From Zelonia costaricensis (taxonomy: Eukaryota > Euglenozoa > Kinetoplastea > Trypanosomatida > Trypanosomatidae), in assembly GCA_030849075.1 (NCBI GenBank), contig JASAOO010002913.1, forward strand, positions 1-13,475: a stretch of 13,475 bases of DNA. The letters are read 5' to 3'. Below are positions 7,931 through 13,475 of this stretch, piece by piece (positions within the stretch are counted from its first letter, which is position 1; every line of letters starts with the position of its first letter). The notes beneath the pieces are model-generated. The model was not told the DNA's origin. It saw nothing but the letters and a program-made list of their open reading frames with translations, and did no database searches. The position numbers and the translations under genes were made by a program.

Positions 7931-7965
7931 CTGGGGGGGCGAGGGGGGGAGAGGAGAAAGGGAAG
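7931..7965 (-). promoter_or_regulatory. Proximal trans-splice acceptor candidate, mitochondrial-type gene
   Basis: The plus-strand purine run 7933-7965 (one C at 7940) is a pyrimidine tract in sense orientation ending in seven C, followed at once by AG at 7932-7931. It would leave a 12-base 5' UTR before the ATG at 7918. Confidence 0.4.
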
Positions 7966-8040
7966 TCGTTGACCGAGGCAGATGAGCGGCTTATCTTGTT
8001 CGCTGCGTCAGCGCCGTGTGAGCTTGCGCGGGCGCGTGTA

Positions 8041-8068
8041 CTCCAGAGTGAAGGGAAAAAAAAAAAGC
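8041..8068 (-). promoter_or_regulatory. Main trans-splice acceptor candidate, mitochondrial-type gene
   Basis: In sense orientation a T11 run (8066-8056) followed by CCCTT ends nine bases before the first AG at 8042-8041. This is the best-looking acceptor in the spacer. It gives a 122-base 5' UTR with no ATG before the start at 7918, which supports that start codon. Confidence 0.6.
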
Positions 8069-8369
8069 CGATGGATCGTAGATGTGGGGTGGGGCAGTGA
8101 AGACAAGACAGACAACGGAACGAAGTGCCACGCACGCGGGAGTCGCAGCACAAGACCACGGCTCCCTGCAGCGCTGAAAGAGAGGACGCACTCTGGTCCA
8201 GAGCCGCCGTCGCGGACAACACGACGGAGAAGGTAGAGAGCCTCACTGGGACGCTCGTTCGAGTGAAATCGTCCGCGATGTCGCGTGCTGCTCCGCGAGA
8301 AGACCTCAAGAGCACGTAGCAGCGTCGTGGCGCCTCTCTGCTGGTGCTTGCCGCGCACCCTCCGTTCAG

Positions 8370-8391
8370 TTTTCTTTTTTTGTTTTTTTTT
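8370..8391. repeat. T-rich run (A-rich in sense RNA)
   Basis: Twenty of 22 bases are T, broken by one C and one G. In the transcribed direction it is A-rich, located about 300 bases upstream of the main acceptor candidate. It might be near the polyadenylation region of the kinase gene or be the tail of an old retroposon; neither can be shown here. Confidence 0.8.
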
Positions 8392-8532
8392 GTCGTCTAT
8401 CGTGGGTACACACATGGCTCCGCCCACACGCACGCACACATGCACATTCACCGGCGGGAGCTGAGTCGCCGCCAGGTCGCCCCTATTCCCCGGGCTGGGC
8501 ACTTGCACCCATCCCCCCCCCGCTTTTCTGTC

Positions 8533-8552
8533 TGTGTGTGTGTGTGTGTGTG
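8533..8552. repeat. (TG)10 microsatellite
   Basis: Ten perfect TG units on the plus strand, read as CA in sense RNA, within the spacer downstream of the AGC kinase gene. Confidence 0.95.
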
Positions 8553-9009
8553 AGTGGGTGTGTACTCGTGCTCAAACGCCACCGCGGGGCATTCGACACC
8601 GTGACGTCGAACGCGGTGCTCGTGCGCTTCACAAACAGTCTGCACACAAAACTCGCATGCCGGAGATGCACAAGAAAACGGGCAACCCAACTGCAACAAA
8701 GGACGGCGAGAGGGGTGCGAAGGTCGACGCCGTTCCAGCGGTGGTGGAGTGCCTGACAAAAGACGGAGGCCGCGGAAACTTGCAGCGGGTACGGCGGAGG
8801 GGAGCTTCGTGCGCCGCCGCCCCCCATCCCCACCACCTCGGTGGCCAGGGAAGGCGGAAAGGCGGGGAGGGAGAGGGGTTGAACTCGCGCGGGTGAAGGG
8901 GTCTGACGTAGCGAGAAAGAGCCACGCCGACTGCGGGTAGCTCCATCGCCTGCGATGGGGGGGGGGAGGAGGAGGGCGGAGAGCAACCAAAGCTGTGCCG
9001 GTGAAAAGC

Positions 9010-9090
9010 GCAACCACACGCAGGCACACACTTGCATACACACACAAACACACTCAGACACGCAGACACTCCGACACACACGGCAGACAA
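9010..9090. repeat. Interrupted CA-rich low-complexity run
   Basis: An imperfect array of CA, ACAC and CAGACA units on the plus strand. In sense RNA it is UG-rich and belongs to the 3' UTR of the kinase gene, about 270-350 bases after its stop. A similar run lies at 9280-9330, immediately after the stop. Confidence 0.75.
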
Positions 9091-9356
9091 GCACGGCAGG
9101 ACGAGGTAGCAAAAACTGGAACGGCGGTGACGCACCAACACCGCACTCGACGAGACAGCAAAATGAAAAGGGGGGAAGAGGGGGAGGAGGAGGTTGGTGG
9201 TGGTGAGGCCAGCCAGCCCGCGCACAGTCGCACACAAGCACTTGCCCAGGTCAGCCTGCGCGCGTGTACAAGTACACCTAAACACACACACCCACAGCGA
9301 TACACACATCTATACACGCATAAGCACATATGGTGCCACGCGTGGCGCCGTGCCGC

Positions 9357-12300
9357 TCACGCCACCTTCTCGAACACGAGCGAAGTGAAGGCGAAGAAGT
9401 CCTGATCCATCGCACGCTGCGGCCGCGTGGAGAGACGGAGAAGAAGGCGCCGCTCATGCGGCGGGGCAGCCGCCTTGGCCGTGGCAGCCGGTGTGGCAGA
9501 CGCCGTTGTGGCAGCGCTCTTGTCGCTGCCCTCGTCTGCGTCGTACACGGCCGTCCGGCTCGCGCTCCGCGTGCCATTGCCCTCGTCGGCGCCGGCCTCG
9601 GCACCAGCGCCCTTTGCACCGCGCAGCGAGCTCTCTGCCGGCTCACTGTGGTGGCCCTGACTGCTCGCCGCCGTGTGGAGTCCACCGTTGCTCGTCCCGG
9701 CGCTGGCGCAGCTTTCCACCTCGTTAGCGCTGATGGTGCGCGGGTGCGCCGGCGGCGGCGGCGCAGTGGCGACCTTGCTGCTCACCCGGGCCTTCGCCGC
9801 GGCGGGCAGAGCCAGCGAGTGCACCTCAGCCTCGACGCGGAACTGAAACACAGCATTCACGAGCATCAAGTTGGGGCACAAGTTGCCCTCCGCGAAGTGC
9901 CGCACGACCCCGCAGCCGTCGTCGGCGGAGCTGGGAAAGATCTGGAAGCGGCCGAAGCTCGCGACGTACGAGCAGTAGGCGTCACACAAGTCCTCCTTGG
10001 ACAGCTGCGTGACGCGCTGCACCGGCCCCATCGCGCGGCGCGAGGTCGGCGTCAGCTGCATGCTGAAGCGTCCACCCGCACCGTAGACGAGGAGGCCCGA
10101 TACGTCGCCGCCCCACGGAAAGATGACGCGGCCGTCCTCCAGCGCCTGCACCTCAACCGACAGCAGGCGCCACGTGCCGTGGAACACGCGCTCCGCCTCC
10201 GCTGCAGGGGCAGCGGAGGCGTGCAGGAACCGCACCGGCTCCCGCGCTGGCACGTTGTGTGTGGCGAGCACGGACGGGGGCAGCGCCATCGACGGCGACA
10301 GCGCGCGCGCGTCGCCCGCGCTGTGCGGGGTGAAGAAGGACGAGGGCGAGAGGGAGCTGGAGATGGGCGAGACGGAGGAGGTGCCGGCCTGCTCCGACGG
10401 CGGCGCAGTGCGGCTGATGGGGAAGTTGTCGAAGCACTTCGTGAGAGCCTCGATCGAGGCGCGGGTCATGTTCGTGAGAGGCGGCACGGCGGCCCACTCC
10501 GAAACGAACTCGCGCTTGAAGTGGCGCACGTCGTTGTCGCGCATGTCGCCTGGGACACACGGAGCCGGCACCCGGCGGCGCCGCAGGTCCTCCCAGTTGA
10601 TGGTGCGGAAGAATGGGTGCTGCTTGATCTGGTTCGCATCCTGCAGCCGCATCGACGGGTCCCGGGCGAGCAGGCCCGTCAGCAGCGACGCCGCCTCAGG
10701 CGAGAAACCGCGGAACGCCGCAGCGGTGTCGCTGCGGGACGCCGAGGCCGGCAACGGGGACGAGGCGCCGCTCGCGCCGCCGCTGCTGCCGCCGTGCACG
10801 AGGTCGTCGCCCCCGCGCAGCACCGGCAGGGCCAGCTCCTTGTGCAGCACGTTGTCGTACACCGTGTTGTTGTTCCGCGCGTGGAACGGCGTCGCGCCGG
10901 AGAGCATCTCGTACAGCATAATACCGAAGCTCCACCAGTCGACCGCCGCCGTCTGGACCTGCCCCTGGATCGTCTCAGGCGCCACGTACTCGGGGCTGCC
11001 GACAAAGCTGCGTCGCCGGCTGCGCGAGAAGGCGCGCCGGGCGAGGCCGAAGTCGGTGAGGCAGATGTGCCCGTCCGCGGTGAGGACGACGTTTTCTGGC
11101 TTGAGGTCGCGGTGCACGACATCCTGGCGGTGCAGGCACTCCAGCGCCAGCACGAGCTCCGCCGCGTACACGCGGGCCGCATCGGTCGTGAGGCGCAGCG
11201 TGGGGTAGATGTAGTCGTACAGCTCCCCGCCCGGCAGGTAGTCCATCACGAAGACCAGATAGTACTCCGTCTGAAAGGCGTAGTGGCAGCGCACAATGTA
11301 CGGGTTCGGCCGCATCCCGGTGAGGATCGCCTTCTCCTCCTTCATGTACGACGTCATGCAGCGCCGGTAGACCGTGGCCTTGTTCATGATCTTCATGGCG
11401 TACACCTTACGGGTGGCGCGCATCTGCACCTTGAGCACCTTGCCAAACGTGCCGCGGCCGATGACGGTGAGCAGCTGGAAGTCGTGGAAGCCCACGGGCG
11501 ACGGTGCGTTGCTGCGTCCGGCGAAGGAGCCCGTCGGCGTCGCGAGCGCCGTCATCGTCGTCGGCGACGCGGCCGCCGCCGTCAGCGCCAAGCCCGGGCT
11601 GGCGTTTGGGGCCCCGCCGCGCCGCTGCAGCATCAGCGAGCTCCGCTCCTCGCCGACGCAGCTGCCGGGCGTCAGCGCCGGTGAGCTCGCCGTGACCGGC
11701 GACGACGACGACGACGGGATGGTGGAGGACGAGGCGGCGGCGAGGGGGCGTGCGGTCGGGGCCACGGGAGGTCCCGACGGGGCCGGGGTGCTGAGGGTGG
11801 ACTGCATGCCGCGGTACGCCCCGCCGCCGGGTGCCGTGCCGCACCGGTCAAGGCGGCGGCTGTAGTTCTCCGCGCACTGTCGACACGCCGGCACCGTGCG
11901 GCCGCCGCCCCCTGTTGGGGTGCCCGCCGCTGACGTCTTGTTGCCACTGTCTGACGTGGGCGACGTGGCGTGGAGGGGGCCGCGCGCGACGTCACCGCGC
12001 GTCAGAGAGGCGGGCCCGCGGCTGGGGTTGACGACGCCTTCGAGCAGCGACAGCTTCTGCAGGCACGCGGAGCAGAACTGCACGCGGCAGAAGAAGCACC
12101 GGAACGGGTACACGAAGGAGGTGAACTCGGTATTGCACTGCGCGCAGTTCGCTGAGGGCGGTGGCAGCCGCTCGTCCGTGAAGCCGACCTGCATAGGGTC
12201 GGGGCTCGTGAACCCACCCAGGCCGAGCGCCGACCGCTTCACCGACTTCGACATCGCCGCGTCGGCGTCGGCGTCGGCGTCCGGCACCGGGGAGCGGTGC

Positions 12301-13457
12301 TGCGACACGCCGCGCGCGGGGTCCTCGCTGTCGTCCGCTGCGAGCCCATTCGCGTTGCCGCCTGCGCTCTGCGACTTGGACGTGCGGCGCTCGACGGCAG
12401 ACGCGGTCGGGGTCGGCCCCGGGGGGGACGAGGAGGTCGTCGTCGTCGCCATCGTGGCTGACGTCGCCGCACACTGCGTGGATGCGCCGGCAGCAGCGGT
12501 GGCTCTGCTGGTGGTGGGCAGCATGGGAGGGTGGCTCGGCGTGGCGCCCGGGGCGGACGGACTGGTTGCACTCGCCGCATGGTCCCCATTGGCGCTCTCC
12601 GGCTGAAGCGGCCGTTGCGTATGCTCTAGCTGTAGACTGGCGTCAGAGTCTGCGTCCCCGAGCTGCGCTGCCGGCTGCTGCGGCTCGTGCTGCTCGCGGC
12701 GCAGTGCCTCGTCGTCGCCGTCGTCGTCGGCGTAGTCGGTGCGAGTGCTGAGCAGCCCCAGCAGAGGCTGTATGCCGGTGGCTTTGATGTTGGTGGGCAC
12801 TTCGCCGTCGTGCAGGAAATCGAAGAGCGCCGTGCGGGCCACGTAGAAGAGGTTCTTGGGGACGAGGATCTGCTGGAGGTAGATCTCAAGGTAGCGCCGC
12901 CGCTGCTCCACCATTTCCGGACTCTGGTTCGTCACGTCCATCCAGTGACTGCCCGGCAGCACGGGCACCACCCCGTACGCGCCGTGGCTCGACCCGTGCC
13001 GGCTGCTGCACAGCTGCTTCAGGTGGTGGTCCAGCACCTTGAACTGTTGGTAGCGCCGGTACACCCGCCAGGCGTCGTGGCCGCGCACGCACTCGATCAC
13101 GTACTCGACGTAGCTCTCCTTCACTCGGTAGTGCGTGATGACGACGGAGGTGATGGAGAAGCGCTGGGCGAGCACGACCAGCAGCTCGGCGTCCTTCTCG
13201 GGATCGAGCGGGTACTGCCGAGGCGCGTGGGAGTGCTCCAGCAGGCGCTCCTCCCCCTCAAACGCGCGCCGGTCACCACCGTGCGCGAGGGAGGAGTTGC
13301 CGCTGCCGTTCGAGTGCTGCGAGGCGGCGGCGGTGCCGGCGGGAGGGGTGCCCGTGCCGGTGGGGGCTGCCGACGAGGTCGTGGTCGCCGGGGCACCGCG
13401 GGGTGCGTTGGAGCGGCGGAAGAGGCGGTAGAACATCTCCAGCGGGTTGAAGGACAT
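9357..13457 (-). CDS. PX / atypical FYVE / AGC Ser/Thr kinase with C-terminal lipocalin-like domain
   Basis: The protein has 1366 residues from the first ATG in the window (13457). The frame stays open to the window edge without a stop, so the start could lie further upstream. Domains: a PX domain at 99-218 with the R134-R135-Y136 phosphoinositide motif and R186-R188, but without a clear PPxxPxK loop; a FYVE-like finger with eight cysteines as four CxxC pairs (438/441, 454/457, 462/465, 525/528), with YPFR replacing the RRHH element and a 59-residue insertion before the last pair; an AGC kinase at 659-951 with G667-x-G669-x-x-G672, K689, E708, HRD 782-784, DFG 802-804, activation-loop S817 before the SPEYVAPE stretch, and a Gly/Ser insertion at 880-917. 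An AGC-type tail follows, with FDNF at 1009-1012. Residues 1090-1219 plus 1336-1366 look like Lipocalin_5 (GTWRLLS, then FPWGGD and GLLVYGAGGRFSMQL). All catalytic residues are present, so activity and recruitment to phosphoinositide-bearing membranes are inferred. Confidence 0.95.
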   Translation of the reverse strand: MSFNPLEMFYRLFRRSNAPRGAPATTTSSAAPTGTGTPPAGTAAASQHSNGSGNSSLAHGGDRRAFEGEERLLEHSHAPRQYPLDPEKDAELLVVLAQRFSITSVVITHYRVKESYVEYVIECVRGHDAWRVYRRYQQFKVLDHHLKQLCSSRHGSSHGAYGVVPVLPGSHWMDVTNQSPEMVEQRRRYLEIYLQQILVPKNLFYVARTALFDFLHDGEVPTNIKATGIQPLLGLLSTRTDYADDDGDDEALRREQHEPQQPAAQLGDADSDASLQLEHTQRPLQPESANGDHAASATSPSAPGATPSHPPMLPTTSRATAAAGASTQCAATSATMATTTTSSSPPGPTPTASAVERRTSKSQSAGGNANGLAADDSEDPARGVSQHRSPVPDADADADAAMSKSVKRSALGLGGFTSPDPMQVGFTDERLPPPSANCAQCNTEFTSFVYPFRCFFCRVQFCSACLQKLSLLEGVVNPSRGPASLTRGDVARGPLHATSPTSDSGNKTSAAGTPTGGGGRTVPACRQCAENYSRRLDRCGTAPGGGAYRGMQSTLSTPAPSGPPVAPTARPLAAASSSTIPSSSSSPVTASSPALTPGSCVGEERSSLMLQRRGGAPNASPGLALTAAAASPTTMTALATPTGSFAGRSNAPSPVGFHDFQLLTVIGRGTFGKVLKVQMRATRKVYAMKIMNKATVYRRCMTSYMKEEKAILTGMRPNPYIVRCHYAFQTEYYLVFVMDYLPGGELYDYIYPTLRLTTDAARVYAAELVLALECLHRQDVVHRDLKPENVVLTADGHICLTDFGLARRAFSRSRRRSFVGSPEYVAPETIQGQVQTAAVDWWSFGIMLYEMLSGATPFHARNNNTVYDNVLHKELALPVLRGGDDLVHGGSSGGASGASSPLPASASRSDTAAAFRGFSPEAASLLTGLLARDPSMRLQDANQIKQHPFFRTINWEDLRRRRVPAPCVPGDMRDNDVRHFKREFVSEWAAVPPLTNMTRASIEALTKCFDNFPISRTAPPSEQAGTSSVSPISSSLSPSSFFTPHSAGDARALSPSMALPPSVLATHNVPAREPVRFLHASAAPAAEAERVFHGTWRLLSVEVQALEDGRVIFPWGGDVSGLLVYGAGGRFSMQLTPTSRRAMGPVQRVTQLSKEDLCDAYCSYVASFGRFQIFPSSADDGCGVVRHFAEGNLCPNLMLVNAVFQFRVEAEVHSLALPAAAKARVSSKVATAPPPPAHPRTISANEVESCASAGTSNGGLHTAASSQGHHSEPAESSLRGAKGAGAEAGADEGNGTRSASRTAVYDADEGSDKSAATTASATPAATAKAAAPPHERRLLLRLSTRPQRAMDQDFFAFTSLVFEKVA

Positions 13458-13475
13458 ACGCACGAGTGTGAGGGG

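Larger units (their letters stand above)
7919..9356. other. Spacer between the AGC kinase gene and the mitochondrial-type gene
   Basis: This 1438-base spacer contains the kinase gene's 3' UTR and the next gene's 5' UTR. Seen in it are CA-rich runs near 9010-9090 and 9280-9330 (UG-rich in sense RNA), a (TG)10 repeat, a T-rich run (8370-8391), a G10 run (8957-8966) and two acceptor candidates. Several overlapping open frames of 130-250 residues on the minus strand translate into Cys/Val- or Pro/Ser-rich noise in more than one frame at once, and none was accepted. Confidence 0.75.

Noticed and set aside
7920..8315. 131-residue minus-strand open frame just before the mitochondrial-type gene
   Set aside because: It depends on a GTG start, crosses the predicted acceptor and T11 tract, and shows no domain.
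9264..9277. Short inverted repeat (6-base arms, 2-base gap) in the kinase 3' UTR
   Set aside because: It is too short, and the loop too tight, to be meaningful in CA/TG-rich sequence where such matches are common by chance.
8483..9309. Minus-strand open frames of 252, 226 and 201 residues in the spacer after the kinase gene
   Set aside because: Three overlapping frames are open at once and read through TG/CA repeats into Cys/Val/Ser/Pro noise.
9290..9330. PUF-like UGUA motif after the kinase stop
   Set aside because: The best candidate differs from the UGUANAUA consensus at one position, and UGUA is frequent in UG-rich sequence.
9330..11684. 784-residue open frame on the plus strand opposite the kinase gene
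   Set aside because: It is antisense to conserved kinase and lipocalin-like sequence, is Arg/Ala/Val-rich with no recognisable domain, and is explained by high GC at third codon positions of the real gene.
12260..12281. GCGTCG hexamer repeat in the kinase gene
   Set aside because: It simply encodes an Asp-Ala repeat (about residues 393-400) in a disordered linker; no separate element is needed to explain it.
1..13475. CRISPR array, insertion sequence, rRNA or tRNA genes
   Set aside because: No regularly spaced direct repeats, transposase-like frames, terminal inverted repeats or tRNA-like folds were seen; the dinucleotide repeats are ordinary microsatellites.

Overview
The window looks like part of a trypanosomatid nuclear genome (Leishmania or a close relative such as Endotrypanum, Porcisia, Leptomonas or Crithidia). 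The evidence is long intron-free GC-rich genes all on one strand, polypyrimidine tracts followed by AG in front of start codons (spliced-leader acceptor sites), spacers full of CA/TG microsatellites, and proteins with very long Ala/Ser/Pro linkers. The species cannot be fixed from the sequence. One base (429) is unresolved.

Layout, in transcription order on the minus strand from the right edge: (1) 13457-9357 encodes a 1366-residue multidomain protein with a PX domain, an atypical FYVE-like zinc finger, a complete AGC-type Ser/Thr kinase and, at the C-terminus, a domain that reads as lipocalin-like (Pfam Lipocalin_5 style). (2) 9356-7919 is a 1.4 kb spacer with CA/TG-rich runs and a strong splice acceptor. 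(3) 7918-5402 encodes an 838-residue protein with a mitochondrial-type N-terminus and about six diverged copies of a small module ending in an 'FP-x-YF' motif; I infer an organellar RNA-related role, without certainty. (4) 5401-4568 is a 0.8 kb spacer with a potential RNA G-quadruplex and two acceptor candidates. (5) 4567-2036 encodes an 843-residue NEK-like pseudokinase in which HRD and DFG are both lost, with a disordered middle and a helical C-terminus. (6) 2035-1 is a 2 kb gene-free stretch with a (CA)21 repeat close to the gene 5 stop; its left edge is pyrimidine-rich on the sense strand and is probably the acceptor region of the next gene.

The three genes are presumably co-transcribed as part of one polycistronic unit and separated by trans-splicing and polyadenylation. 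Co-transcription in these organisms does not imply shared function, and I see no operon-like logic linking them. The most unusual object is the PX/FYVE/AGC-kinase/lipocalin-like fusion: two candidate membrane-lipid-reading modules before a kinase that looks active, and a possible small-ligand-binding barrel behind it. Three start codons were judged by eye: for the first and third genes longer readings need TTG or GTG starts, so I used the first ATG; for the second gene two Met codons are plausible.
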